Shown here piece after piece: positions 1-8,723 of a stretch of DNA of 64,000 nucleotides. The notes under the pieces were generated by a model. That model was not told the origin of the DNA. It saw only the letters and a program-made list of their open reading frames with translations, and ran no database searches. Source of the DNA: Acidobacteriota bacterium (GTDB lineage Bacteria; Acidobacteriota; Terriglobia; Bryobacterales; Bryobacteraceae); contig JAEZIJ010000030.1 of the NCBI GenBank assembly GCA_023436715.1, forward strand, positions 28,944-92,943, written 5' to 3'. How positions within the stretch are numbered: position 1 is the stretch's first letter; every line of letters begins with the position of its first letter. The position numbers and the translations under genes are program-made.

Positions 1-512
1 CCGTCGGTAAGCCAGAACGTGTCCTGCATGTCGCGCGCCGGGTGGTCCGAGGGTATGTTCAGCGCATCGAAATTGTGGTACTCGTCCTCGACTTCGGGAC
101 CGCCGAGCACGGCAAAGCCCATCGAAGTGAACAGGTCCTCGATTTCGCGCTGGATCTGCGTGATCGGGTGCAGGCTGCCGGGGCGCGGGCCCGGCGCAGG
201 CAGCGTCAGGTCCACCCATTCAGCGTCCAGCCGCGCGGCCATCGCCTGCTGCTCAAAAACCGACTTGCGCGCTTCGAGCGCAGCCTCGAGGCCTTGCTTC
301 ACCGAGTTCAGCAGCTTGCCAATGCGCGCCTTCTCCTCGGGAGCGAGCCGGCCCATTTGTTTGCTGATCTGCGCGAGCGCACCCTTGCGGCCGAGCACTT
401 CAACGCGCACGGACTCCAGCTCTTCGGGCTTGCCCGCGGCACTGATGCGTGCCCGCGCGCCCGCTTCTATCTCATTGAGCGTATTTTCCAGGGACACAAT
501 AGATTCCGGCAT
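1..512 (-). CDS. pheS: Phenylalanine-tRNA ligase alpha subunit, 5' part (runs off the window)
   Basis: The first ~170 residues of PheS are present; the rest lies beyond position 1. The protein charges tRNA-Phe in the cytoplasm as part of an alpha2beta2 enzyme with PheT. The N-terminus (MPESIVSLENTLNEIEAGAR) is the usual tRNA-binding helical arm, followed by GRKGALAQISKQMG and the start of the class II catalytic core (HPITQIQREIEDLF, then MGFAVLGGPEVEDEYHNFDA and HPARDMQDTFW), all typical of PheS. The start ATG at 510-512 lies 3 nt after the stop of the upstream gene on the same strand, so the two are probably co-transcribed. The identification is safe; only the length is unknown. Confidence 0.95.
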   Translation of the reverse strand, partial: MPESIVSLENTLNEIEAGARARISAAGKPEELESVRVEVLGRKGALAQISKQMGRLAPEEKARIGKLLNSVKQGLEAALEARKSVFEQQAMAARLDAEWVDLTLPAPGPRPGSLHPITQIQREIEDLFTSMGFAVLGGPEVEDEYHNFDALNIPSDHPARDMQDTFWLTD

Positions 513-515
513 GGG

Positions 516-977
516 TCAGGCCGCCGGCACGAACATTTCCGGCTCTTTTGAAAGCTCCCAGGCAAGGTGGTTGATGTAGAGCCGCAGAACGGGTTCCGGG
601 TAGGCGCCGTGGAACTTCTCGTACACACGCGCCTGCCAGCCTTCGGTCAGGTACTGGTCCGCACTCAGGTTCTTGTCGAAGAACCCATCCTGATTCGGGA
701 TGCCCAAAAAATCCAAAACCGCGCGGATCATATCGAGGTGCGCGATCAGAACGGCCTGCGCCAGATCCCTCGCAAACTCTTCGTCGCCCTCCTTCAGCCG
801 GGCCCAGAACCGCGGAGTCCCCTTGCGAAGACTTTCCGTATTCAGCTTTGCCAAGTGGGTGCGCGTTTTCACAGCCTCGTAAAGCTGGTAGGTCTTCAGT
901 TTTCCGATCGAAATCTGGCGTATCAGCTGGGCGAAAACATCTTCGCCAAGCGAAAGAAAAACCTGGGAAAGCTGCAT
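516..977 (-). CDS. Conserved hypothetical protein upstream of pheS
   Basis: This 153-residue soluble protein has no signal peptide or membrane segment and looks almost entirely helical (for example VFAQLIRQISIGKLKTYQLY and FARDLAQAVLIAHLDMIRAV). I do not recognise a named domain. A TTG codon directly precedes the ATG at 977; the ATG is preferred. The stop is 3 nt before pheS, so it is probably translated from the same message. The position suggests a housekeeping or translation-linked role, but that is inference from context only. Confidence 0.7.
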   Translation of the reverse strand: MQLSQVFLSLGEDVFAQLIRQISIGKLKTYQLYEAVKTRTHLAKLNTESLRKGTPRFWARLKEGDEEFARDLAQAVLIAHLDMIRAVLDFLGIPNQDGFFDKNLSADQYLTEGWQARVYEKFHGAYPEPVLRLYINHLAWELSKEPEMFVPAA

Positions 978-1035
978 CAACGCCAGCGTAACATATATGG
1001 TTCAGGCTGTTCCGGAGTTGGTGGTCCGCGGCGCC

Positions 1036-1530
1036 TCAGAACCGATATCCGACAGCCACGGAAGGCAACACAGTCAGCGTGGGTCCGACATGCCCGTAGA
1101 GGCGGACCTGAGGCCGGATGAACAGCGACTTCCACAGGCCGATCGTCGCTCCGCCACCGAAGATTACAGCGAAACTGGTACCGCTCCACTCGTATGTGCT
1201 GGAAGTGGGGCGAACAACCCCAGCGCCGATCTGAATGAAGGGCCGGGTCCGCCCCCGAGTGCCTTGGACCACGTAGCTTCCGGTGGCGAAGTGGCAGTTT
1301 TCGTCGCCCCTGGCGTGGACATTGTTGAAGAGGTAATCGAACTGAATCCGGTGGCGGCCCGAATACGGGAAACCAAAGCTGAGTCCCACGGCCGATACTC
1401 CGTGCGTATCCTGGTCGTCGCCAGCGGAGGAACCGCCGCCGCCAACGATGGAAAGATCGGCCTGCCGGGCAACGGCAGGAAGCGCCAGGGCGATGGATGC
1501 AATCAGGTGAACGATGAGTTTTGGCGACAT
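1036..1530 (-). CDS. Small outer-membrane beta-barrel-like protein
   Basis: The 164-residue protein starts with a Sec signal peptide (MSPKLIVHLIASIALALPAVA) and continues with alternating hydrophobic strands rich in Gly and aromatic residues. It ends in VAVGYRF; a terminal Phe is the usual outer-membrane insertion signal recognised by the Bam complex. The length fits an eight-stranded OmpA/OmpX-like barrel. An in-frame ATG 36 bp upstream would add residues before the signal peptide and was not used. Function is unknown. It is divergent from purA, 130 bp away. Confidence 0.65.
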   Translation of the reverse strand: MSPKLIVHLIASIALALPAVARQADLSIVGGGGSSAGDDQDTHGVSAVGLSFGFPYSGRHRIQFDYLFNNVHARGDENCHFATGSYVVQGTRGRTRPFIQIGAGVVRPTSSTYEWSGTSFAVIFGGGATIGLWKSLFIRPQVRLYGHVGPTLTVLPSVAVGYRF

Positions 1531-1632
1531 TGTCTCAGTTCCATGAAGACTTGGTCCGCCGCACAAACTGTCATGAAATTGTCACGCGCGTGCAAATTTC
1601 TTACCGTAGAGCGGGCCTCGGGCCCAGTTCGC

Positions 1633-1638
1633 TACAAT
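1633..1638 (+). promoter_or_regulatory. Putative -10 element of purA
   Basis: TACAAT lies 22 nt before the purA ATG in the gap to the divergent OMP gene. No good -35 hexamer is visible at the expected distance, and no Shine-Dalgarno sequence precedes the ATG. Confidence 0.35.
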
Positions 1639-1660
1639 TGAACTTTCGGTCTAAAAACTC

Positions 1661-2959
1661 ATGAGTAATATTGTCGTGCTAGGCGCACAGTGGGGCGATG
1701 AAGGAAAAGGGAAAGTCGTCGATCTGTTCTCGGAACGCTTCGACGTGGTAGTCCGCTATCAGGGCGGCCATAACGCCGGCCACACGGTGCGCATCGGCGA
1801 CCGCAAGGTCATTCTCAAGCTCGTCCCATCGGGGATTCTTCGGAAGGGTAAGCAGGCGGTCATCGGCAATGGCGTGGTCATAGATCCGGCGGCGCTGCTT
1901 CAGGAAATAGACGGCCTGGAAGCGGCTGGAATCAAAGTCGCAGGCCGGCTTTTCGTCAGCAACCGCGCCCACGTGATTACGCCGTTTCACCGCATGGTGG
2001 AGCAACTCTCGGAAGCACGGCCCGGGCGCGCGATCGGCACGACGTCGCGCGGCATCGGCCCCTGCTACGAAGACAAGGCGGCACGCCGCGGAATCCGCAT
2101 CGCCGACCTGGTGGAACCGGAGGTTTTCCGGCCGCTGTACGAAGGACTTGCAGCCGACAAGGAAGTCATCCGGGCCGCGTTCGAACTCGGCAAGCCCGTG
2201 GATGTCGAGTCCACGCTCCGGCAGTACGAGGCGTATGGCGAACGCATCGCCGCCATGGTTGTCGATGCCGCTGTAATGCTGAATACCGCCATTCGCAACG
2301 GCAAGCGGCTGCTCTTCGAGGGTGCCCAGGGCACGATGCTAGACATCGACCACGGCACCTATCCGTTCGTGACCTCGTCCAGCGCGGGCGCGGGCGGTGC
2401 TGCGAGCGGCACGGGCGTTCCGCCGACCCGTGTCGATGCCGTTCTTGGAGTCTCCAAGGCCTATATCACCCGGGTGGGCGGCGGCCCGTTCCCCACGGAA
2501 ATCCACGACAGCACCGGCGAGGAACTCCGGAAGGTCGGAAACGAATTCGGAGCGGTGACCGGGCGTCCCAGACGTTGCGGATGGTTTGACGTGCCGCTGC
2601 TCCGCTACACGGCCATGATCAACGGATTCGACAGCCTGATCGTAACCAAGCTGGATGTGCTCGACAGCTTCAGGGAAATCCCCGTCTGCACCGGGTACCG
2701 CATCTGCGGCAAAGAAGTGGCGGACATGCCGGCCACTACCCTAGGTATGGCCGCGGTGGAACCCGTGTACGAGAAACTGCCCGGCTGGGGCGCTCCCACC
2801 GCGGGCATAACGAACTACTCCCAACTGCCGGCACCCGCTAAGGACTACCTTAAGTTCATCGAGCAGCAAACCGGCGTCGAGATCGGAGCTATTTCCACCG
2901 GCCCGGAGCGCTCACAAACAATCGTGGTCCCCGGCTCGAAGCTGGAAAAGCTTCTGTAG
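1661..2959 (+). CDS. purA: Adenylosuccinate synthetase
   Basis: This 432-residue cytoplasmic enzyme joins IMP and aspartate using GTP to make adenylosuccinate, the first committed step from IMP to AMP. Length and motifs match the family: the N-terminal P-loop GAQWGDEGKGKVVD, GGHNAGHT, the IMP-binding TTSRGIGPCYEDKAAR, GAQGTMLDIDHGTYPFVTSS, and a C-terminal STGPERSQTI. The ATG follows a TACAAT box with a short leader. It appears monocistronic, with a repeat-filled 418-bp gap downstream. Confidence 0.98.
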   Translation: MSNIVVLGAQWGDEGKGKVVDLFSERFDVVVRYQGGHNAGHTVRIGDRKVILKLVPSGILRKGKQAVIGNGVVIDPAALLQEIDGLEAAGIKVAGRLFVSNRAHVITPFHRMVEQLSEARPGRAIGTTSRGIGPCYEDKAARRGIRIADLVEPEVFRPLYEGLAADKEVIRAAFELGKPVDVESTLRQYEAYGERIAAMVVDAAVMLNTAIRNGKRLLFEGAQGTMLDIDHGTYPFVTSSSAGAGGAASGTGVPPTRVDAVLGVSKAYITRVGGGPFPTEIHDSTGEELRKVGNEFGAVTGRPRRCGWFDVPLLRYTAMINGFDSLIVTKLDVLDSFREIPVCTGYRICGKEVADMPATTLGMAAVEPVYEKLPGWGAPTAGITNYSQLPAPAKDYLKFIEQQTGVEIGAISTGPERSQTIVVPGSKLEKLL

Positions 2960-2975
2960 GCATCGGCTTCGTAGC

Positions 2976-3063
2976 AGGGCAGGCTGAAGCCGTGCCGCAG
3001 AGCCATGAGAAGCTTCGGGCTTTTAGCCCCTGTCTATGGGCAATACCCAAGCGCAATGCCGAT
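2976..3063 (-). repeat. Dispersed repeat, inverted copy (GGCACGGCTNAAGCC family)
   Basis: Read on the minus strand, this stretch matches the module at 63817-63898: GGCATTGC..TTGGGTA, then ACAGGGGCTAAAAGCCCGAA, then CTTCTCATG, then CGGCACGGCTTCAGCC. The module is a chain of short hairpins. The 2960-3377 gap holds this copy and the next one; I see no gene in the remainder. Confidence 0.7.
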
Positions 3064-3221
3064 CGGACAAGATCCATGCGTCCTGCACGCGCGGTTTTCG
3101 CCACTGCGAGGACGAGGCAAGGACGACGACAATCGGAACGCAATGCAACGTGGATGATCGATGTGCTACGCTCATACGCCGTTGCCGGGAAGGTCCAGTT
3201 GCATGACTTGCGAGAAAAGCG

Positions 3222-3292
3222 GCAGGGGCTAAAGCCCGTGGCTTGGCAAGGGCTTGCGGCACGGCTGAAGCCGTGCCCTGATACAAGGCCCA
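3222..3292 (+). repeat. Dispersed repeat, second copy in the purA downstream gap
   Basis: GGGGCTAAAGCCCGTGGC is followed by CGGCACGGCTGAAGCCGTGCC and CTGATACAAGGCCC, the same hairpin pair as at 13420-13500 and 63840-63910. It is non-coding. Confidence 0.7.
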
Positions 3293-3377
3293 AGCCACGG
3301 CCTTCCACTCAAACGCCGTAGCCGGCCGCGGGCCACGCGCGCGTGGCCCGCTCTCGTATAAGCCCTGCCCTACGGCG

Positions 3378-5906
3378 TCACCTGGGCGGCGCCGGATTCA
3401 CCTTCACCGTTACCGTCACATGCACCGGCAAGCCCGTCTCACCCCTTACCGCTAGCACGTAAGTCGTATCCACCATGGGCCGGGCCTCCACCGAACCGTT
3501 CAGCGGAACGCTTCCAATCGTGGGCGTAATGTTTGTCGATGCCGCGTTCTCGGTAGTCCAGGAGAGCAGCACCGGCTCGCCGGCGTTAATCGTCGCCGGA
3601 CTCGCGGTAAAGGAAGTGACTTTGGCGGGAAGCAGCGCCCTGACCGTTGCGGTGGCCGTCACCTGTCCGCCGGCATTACTCGCGGTGAGTGTGTAAGTGG
3701 TCGTGGTTGTGGGGTAGACATCCAAGCTGCCCGTCGGGTTCACCTTACCCACCCCACTGATCGTGACATCGGTGGCGTTCAATACCTGCCAGGTCAGAGT
3801 GGCAAGCTGGCCGGCCGGGACGGCACGGGGGCTCGCCTGGAAGCTCAGAATCGTAACCTGCGGGGCTCCAACAGTCACCGTGACCGACTCGTTCACCTCC
3901 CCTTTCGCGTTGCGCGCGGTCAGTTTGTAAGTAGTCGTTTGCGTTGGCGACACGCTGGACGTGCCCTGCGGGTTGACGCTCCCAAGCCCGGTGATCTCCA
4001 CCGAATCGGCATCCTCAACCTGCCAGGCGAGCGTGCTGCTTTGCCCCGGATTGATGCTGGCCGGGCCGGCCGTGAAGCGCACGACGCGGACCGGCGGAGC
4101 GGCCTTGGTCGTCACCGTAACTTTCGCCGTGCCTTGCGCGCCCTGCCCGTCCTTCACCGTGAGCCGGAATGAGTAGGTTTGGCCTTCTGCCGCTGTGAAC
4201 GTTGTCTTCGCGGCGGCAGGCGAGGACAGGTTGACGGACGGCCCCGCGAATTGAGTCCACAGATACGTGAGCTGGTCGCCATCCGGGTCGGAGGAAGCCG
4301 AACCGTCCAGCGTAACTATCCCGGCCGCGATGCCGATCTGGTCCGGCCCGGCATCCGCTACCGGCGCAGTGTTGCCCGTCCGCACGCGTCTGGTAATCAG
4401 CTCATACCGAACGCGCGGAATGTCGACAGGCACGGGGTGCTTCACCGCCGTGTACTGCTTCGGATTCAGCCAGTTGCCGAGTTGCAGTCCAAACACGATG
4501 CGGCCATCGTTCGTCGGCCCCACAAACGTCGGGTTCAGGCTGGCCTCGACCGTAAACGCCCACAACGAGTTGAGGGGCTGCACCAGCCGGACCGTACCGC
4601 CCGGACGGTTTTCGCCGCCCTTGCTGAACAGCGCGCCGAAATTGGCGTCCATGTACGCGGTCTTCCACAAGCCAAGCGATGTACTTCCGCCAATCTGATC
4701 GACAACGCGCAGCGAGGTAACGTCAAAAATATTGAACGTGGTCAGGCCAGGCTGGGTCTGCACAGGCGTCCTTGCGAGCACGCGATCATTCAGGTACCCC
4801 TTGGTGCCGAAGAACCCGATCCGGCCTTGCTTGAAGAGGTAGTCCGCGGTGAGCACGCCCTGCCCGAGAGTGCCTCCGGCGTTGAGGTCGCCGATGTTCA
4901 CGTGCTTGATGCTGCTGAATAGCCCGAGTTGCATGTCCTTCCAGCGGTTTACCAGCCCGATGTCGAACTGACCTTCCTGCCGGCCGGGGAAAAACAGGTA
5001 CTCGGCCTCGGCCTGCAAGGCGCTGGTCTCCGTCTTGCCGAACGGCGCAAAGTAACGGCCTTTTCCGGAGAAGGTCAGGTTGCCCTTGCTGGACATCTTG
5101 ATGTCGCGGTCGAATCCCGGGCGGAAAGTGTCGCCGAGCGTCGGACCAACATTGAGCCCGAGCAGCGCGAACCGGCTCGGCTTGGCCTGATTGATTGCAT
5201 CGTTAGCGGTCGTTGTCATCATCTGCTGCAGTTCGGCGCGCTCAGGCGGCTTCGGCAGTTCCGCCACCTGCCTTTGGACGCCAGTCTGGGCCTGCTGGAG
5301 CGCGGCCACATCCTGTTTCAGCTTGTCGTTCTCGGCTTTCAGGTCCCTGATGGCCGCGAGAATTTCGTCGAGCTTATCCAGGCGCTTGAGCACTTCCTGG
5401 CAGCACATCTGCTGCTTCTGCTCGGCGGCCTGCATCGCCTTGATCGCCTCGCTGACGCCTCCGGCCGCCACCGTCCTGCCCTGGCCATCCACCAGGGTCA
5501 TAGTGACGCGGCGGTTCATGAGCCGGCCCTCTTTCGTCTGGTTCGTGACTTTTGGCTGCCGCTTTCCTTGCGCGACGGTCGCAATCTGTGCCGCGCCGGC
5601 TCCGTATTTCACCAGGAAGCTCTTGACCGTTTCGGCGCGCTGACTCGAAAGCTTCTCGTTATAGCGGTCCGAACCCGCCGAATCGGTGTTGCCTTCGAGG
5701 GTGGCCTTGTAGTCGGGGTGCACATGGAGCAGTTCAGCCAGTCTGAGCAGGCTGGGGTATCCGTCCGAGAGAGTTGCGGAGTTGAATTCGAAGTTGATCT
5801 CTTCCCAATCGTCTTTGGTAGCTGTCGTATTCAGTCCCTGCGCGGAAACGAGCGCCACCGAGACGCATACGACTGCAAGCAGACTGAGAGCGTTGCGAAC
5901 GTGCAT
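3378..5906 (-). CDS. OmpA-family protein with PKD and tandem Ig-like domains
   Basis: An 842-residue exported protein. Domains in order: Sec signal peptide (1-22); OmpA-like peptidoglycan-binding domain (about 30-140, with the NTDSAGSDRYNEKLSSQRA motif and MNRRV); a coiled coil (about 155-220); a beta-rich region with barrel-like strands (about 235-500); a PKD domain (about 515-605, DAGPDQ...DGSASSDPDGD); and three homologous Ig-like repeats (about 607-838), each starting with a F-x-A-x-P-x-x-x-x-x-G-Q/E motif and carrying TTTYxLT. The ATG has a strong Shine-Dalgarno (GGAGGAG). It probably links peptidoglycan to surface or adhesive domains. Having OmpA at the N-terminus rather than the C-terminus is uncommon. 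The exact role is unknown. Confidence 0.85.
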   Translation of the reverse strand: MHVRNALSLLAVVCVSVALVSAQGLNTTATKDDWEEINFEFNSATLSDGYPSLLRLAELLHVHPDYKATLEGNTDSAGSDRYNEKLSSQRAETVKSFLVKYGAGAAQIATVAQGKRQPKVTNQTKEGRLMNRRVTMTLVDGQGRTVAAGGVSEAIKAMQAAEQKQQMCCQEVLKRLDKLDEILAAIRDLKAENDKLKQDVAALQQAQTGVQRQVAELPKPPERAELQQMMTTTANDAINQAKPSRFALLGLNVGPTLGDTFRPGFDRDIKMSSKGNLTFSGKGRYFAPFGKTETSALQAEAEYLFFPGRQEGQFDIGLVNRWKDMQLGLFSSIKHVNIGDLNAGGTLGQGVLTADYLFKQGRIGFFGTKGYLNDRVLARTPVQTQPGLTTFNIFDVTSLRVVDQIGGSTSLGLWKTAYMDANFGALFSKGGENRPGGTVRLVQPLNSLWAFTVEASLNPTFVGPTNDGRIVFGLQLGNWLNPKQYTAVKHPVPVDIPRVRYELITRRVRTGNTAPVADAGPDQIGIAAGIVTLDGSASSDPDGDQLTYLWTQFAGPSVNLSSPAAAKTTFTAAEGQTYSFRLTVKDGQGAQGTAKVTVTTKAAPPVRVVRFTAGPASINPGQSSTLAWQVEDADSVEITGLGSVNPQGTSSVSPTQTTTYKLTARNAKGEVNESVTVTVGAPQVTILSFQASPRAVPAGQLATLTWQVLNATDVTISGVGKVNPTGSLDVYPTTTTTYTLTASNAGGQVTATATVRALLPAKVTSFTASPATINAGEPVLLSWTTENAASTNITPTIGSVPLNGSVEARPMVDTTYVLAVRGETGLPVHVTVTVKVNPAPPR

Positions 5907-6076
5907 GTGTTCTCCTCCAACACTGATAGCCGCACACCCGTCCGATCAAGGGTGTTCAGGGCTTTAAGTTCACAAGATGTAGATTGCTTTGTATTCAGAA
6001 TACATATGTGGACGCTTGCGCCGCAAGGCAAAAGTGCGTTAACTCGTTGCCTGGCAAGCCCATTGGCCCCGTGCGC

Positions 6077-6082
6077 TATGAT
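6077..6082 (+). promoter_or_regulatory. Putative -10 element of the RNase P RNA gene
   Basis: TATGAT ends 8 nt before the predicted 5' end of the RNase P RNA, a good position for a -10 box. A matching -35 hexamer is not clear. Confidence 0.45.
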
Positions 6083-6090
6083 GAAGACAT

Positions 6091-6454
6091 AGGCCTGCCG
6101 GATGGGCAGTCGCTCCCGCAAGGGGGAGGAAAGTCCGGTCTCCACAGGGCAGCGTGCCGGCTAACGGCCGGGGGGATCCGATCAAAGCGGATTTCACGGA
6201 AAGTGCCACAGAAAATATACCGCCGGGCGTTCACGTCCGGTAAGGGTGAAAAGGTGCGGCAAGAGCGCACCGCGGCCGGAGTAATCCGGCTGGCAGGGTA
6301 AACCCCACGCGGAGCAAGACCAAATAGGAGAGGAGGAGCGGCCCGCTCCGCCAGACTCTCGGGTAGGTTGCTAGAGCCCGGCAGTAATGCCCGGCCCAGA
6401 TGAATGACTGCCGCCCGCAAGGGTACAGAAACCGGCTTATAGTCCGGCAGGCCT
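6091..6454 (+). ncRNA. rnpB: RNase P RNA, bacterial type A
   Basis: The catalytic RNA that removes tRNA 5' leaders. The ends pair as helix P1 (AGGCCTGCCGGA with TCCGGCAGGCCT). Inside are the conserved blocks GAGGAAAGTCCGG, CCACAGGGCAG, AAAAGGTGCGGCAAGAGCGC, GGCAGGGTAAACCCCACGCG, GGAGCAAGACCAAATAGG, GGTTGCTAGAGCCCGG and AGATGAATGACTGCC, ending in ACAGAAACCGGCTTA. Order and spacing match the type A fold at about 364 nt. Confidence 0.97.
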
Positions 6455-6792
6455 TACGAGTTCGCGCGAACGGCCAAATCGCTGCTTCCGAGTGCGAGTG
6501 GGGCAGCCCCTCGGGCTGCACCGGCATCTCAGGCCGGCCACGCAGGCGGGCTGGGAGCGCGCCGCAGGGCGAGGCCCTGCCCCACTGGGAGATCCTGTCC
6601 GGTGTGTATTTTCATCACCCTTTGGTGGGCCGCAGGCCCATGCGGAACTCCCTTGAAAACGCATCCTCGCAAGGTGGGGTCAGCCCTTCTGGGCTGCCGC
6701 TGGGCTTTGCCCGGCGCAGCACAGGCCAGGAGGCCTGTGCCACACTCTGCCAGCGGAGGCACGAGCGTCGGCCATACCCGAACTCCCTTGAG
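6455..6792. other. Intergenic stretch without a gene
   Basis: This 338-bp gap between rnpB and the 3' end of the Ku gene has no open frame with coding character. It holds small GC-rich hairpins (for example GGCAGCCCCTCGGGCTGC), the palindrome at 6720-6739, and two copies of GAACTCCCTTGA (6645 and 6780). Confidence 0.6.
6720..6739. repeat. Palindromic repeat, GGCC-AGGA-GGCC type
   Basis: CACAGGCCAGGAGGCCTGTG is a perfect 8-bp inverted repeat with a 4-nt loop. It belongs to the same family as the elements at 13391, 16983, 35245 and 63984. Confidence 0.7.
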
Positions 6793-7659
6793 TCACGCAG
6801 ACGCTTTTCTAGCGCCCCTCTTCCGCGGCGCGGCAGGTTGGGCGGTGGGCTCGTCGATCGCCCGTACTTCGGCCGCGGGTTTTGCAGGCTTGCGCGGAAT
6901 TGCGGCCAGGCTCTTCTGAAGCGCATCCATCAAGTCGAGGACTGGAGCGAGGCGCGGGACCGGAACCGGAGTAAGCTCCATGCCTTGCCGCTTGCTCTCA
7001 ACCATCTCGCGCACCCGGTGCTGGTACTCATCGCGGTATTTCGATGGATCGAACGGCGCCGCCAGGCTCTCCACAAGTCTTTTGGCTAATTCCACTTCCT
7101 GCGGCTTCACTTCGGCTCCGGAGGGCTGCCCGTACTCGGCCACCTGCCGCACTTCGTCCGCGTAATACATCGTGTGCAGCGTCAGACCGTTACCGTGCGG
7201 CTGGATCACGACCAGGTACTCCCGCTGGTGCATCGCCACCTTCGCCAGCGCAGCGTAGCCCGATTCCCCCATCGTCGCGAGCAGCAGGTCGTAGGCTTTG
7301 CGCCCCGGCTGGTCCGGCACGACGTAGTAGGACGTGTCGAAGAACAGCGGCGGGATCTCCTGGAGCTTCACGAACTCCAGAATCTCCATGGTCCGGGCGG
7401 ACTTGGGCACGATCTTCTCGAGGTCCGCGTCATCGACAAGCACGTACCGGTCCCTGTCATACTCGTAGCCCTTGGTGATCTCCTCGCGCTCCACTTTGCG
7501 GTCGCAAACCGGGCAGTGCTGCAACTGTCTGATTCGCGATTTGCACTCTTTGTGTAGCTGATTGAAGCTGACCCGCTCGCTCCGCGCCGCGGCGAACAGC
7601 CGGATCGGCACGGAGAGCAGCCCGAACGTCAGGTAACCTTTCCAAACGGTGGAAGCCAT
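6793..7659 (-). CDS. ku: Ku protein, non-homologous end joining
   Basis: This 288-residue protein is a bacterial Ku homodimer subunit that encircles double-strand DNA ends and recruits LigD. The N-terminus WKGYLTFGLLSVPIRLFAA and the following FNQLHKECKSRIRQLQHCPVCDRKVEREE and KGYEYDRDRYVLVDDADLEK are diagnostic. VELAKRLVESLAAPFDP and KYRDEYQHRVREMVESK complete the core, and the tail is Lys/Arg/Pro/Ala-rich as in other bacterial Ku proteins. No LigD gene is in the window. It is divergent from the lytic transglycosylase gene. Confidence 0.97.
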   Translation of the reverse strand: MASTVWKGYLTFGLLSVPIRLFAAARSERVSFNQLHKECKSRIRQLQHCPVCDRKVEREEITKGYEYDRDRYVLVDDADLEKIVPKSARTMEILEFVKLQEIPPLFFDTSYYVVPDQPGRKAYDLLLATMGESGYAALAKVAMHQREYLVVIQPHGNGLTLHTMYYADEVRQVAEYGQPSGAEVKPQEVELAKRLVESLAAPFDPSKYRDEYQHRVREMVESKRQGMELTPVPVPRLAPVLDLMDALQKSLAAIPRKPAKPAAEVRAIDEPTAQPAAPRKRGARKASA

Positions 7660-7754
7660 TTTGCGCCCTCTGCGTGCAGCCAGTTTACCACCTTCTCCGC
7701 GGGCGCGGCCGGAATTCGCTCAAGTTTTCGCCGCTTTTCGCCGATGTACGGAGG

Positions 7755-8378
7755 GTGCAGGCAGCGAAGAACCTACTGATCCTGGCGGCCCTTGCCGCCG
7801 CCCCAATGCTCCGGTCTCAGGATCCGCGGGCGGCGATGGAGGAATCGGTCGCGAAACAGCGCGAATCCGTGGAGAAGCAGAAGACCGCTATTCAGGCGCA
7901 GATGCCCCGGAGCGAGCCAAAACCAGGCGCCGCTTCGTTCTTCACCGTGCCATGGACTCAACCCCTCGCGCCCGCCGCGACACCGCAGTGCGATCCCATA
8001 TCTCCGGAAGAGATTGGCCCACTGGTGGCTGAAATTTCCAACCGGGAGGGACTCACACCCGATCTGCTGCGCGCCGTTATCGAGAAGGAATCGAGCTATC
8101 TGCCATGCGCGGTTTCGCCCAAGGGCGCCCAGGGCCTCATGCAGTTGATGCCGGCGACGGCGGCTGTTTTCGGGGTGGAAGATGTGTTCAACCCGCGGGA
8201 GAACGTGGAAGCAGGCGCGAAGTTCCTCAAGCAGTTGCTCACGCGTTACGACGGTAGTCTGCCGCTGGCGCTCGCCGCCTACAACGCAGGGCCCGCGCGG
8301 GTGGATGAGGCGGGCACCGTGCCATATATCCCGGAAACCCTCGACTACGTCAGTCGAATACTCGGTAAGCTGCGTTAG
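7755..8378 (+). CDS. Lytic transglycosylase (SLT domain)
   Basis: An exported murein-cleaving enzyme of the Slt/MltE type. From the GTG at 7755 the protein has 207 residues and begins with a Sec signal peptide (QAAKNLLILAALAAAPMLRS). A GTG at 7674 in the same frame would add 27 residues before the signal, which is less likely. The catalytic Glu is E112 in IEKESSYLPCAVSPKGAQGLMQLMPATA, followed by NPRENVEAGAKFLKQLL and LALAAYNAGPARV, the standard SLT motifs. The region between signal and domain is short and Gln/Lys-rich. Confidence 0.9.
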   Translation: MQAAKNLLILAALAAAPMLRSQDPRAAMEESVAKQRESVEKQKTAIQAQMPRSEPKPGAASFFTVPWTQPLAPAATPQCDPISPEEIGPLVAEISNREGLTPDLLRAVIEKESSYLPCAVSPKGAQGLMQLMPATAAVFGVEDVFNPRENVEAGAKFLKQLLTRYDGSLPLALAAYNAGPARVDEAGTVPYIPETLDYVSRILGKLR

Positions 8379-8408
8379 CGCGAGCGCGGGATCGCGCCCC
8401 CTACACTG

Positions 8409-8681
8409 CTACCCCTTGTATTTGGAGCTGCACTCCGGTGAGCAGAAGTGCACCACCTGGCCGGCGATGGTCTTCTTGACCGAAGTTGCCGTGGAGACGT
8501 AGGTGCCGCAGACCGGATCACGCTTGAGTTCGCCTGCTTTGCGCGGCTCGGAATCCCCTGCCCCGGCGTTCGCACCGGGCTCGAAAAGCGCTGTAAAAGC
8601 CTTGCCGGCAACCCCGATAATCGAGCGCAGCAGGGTGATGACGATGATGGCGAGAAAAATGTAAAGGACGGCTCTTACCAT
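8409..8681 (-). CDS. Membrane-anchored YHS-like metal-binding protein
   Basis: 90 residues: an N-terminal membrane helix (LYIFLAIIVITLLRSIIGVA) and a C-terminal YHS/TRASH-like domain with DPVCGTYV and VVHFCSPECSSKYKG. Three Cys residues in the C...FCSPEC arrangement suggest binding of a metal such as copper or nickel. The role is unproven. The next upstream gene on this strand ends 43 bp before it begins. Confidence 0.75.
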   Translation of the reverse strand: MVRAVLYIFLAIIVITLLRSIIGVAGKAFTALFEPGANAGAGDSEPRKAGELKRDPVCGTYVSTATSVKKTIAGQVVHFCSPECSSKYKG

Positions 8682-8723
8682 GGAACGGGGGGCGCCCGTG
8701 ACGAGCGCCCCTCATATCTCAGA

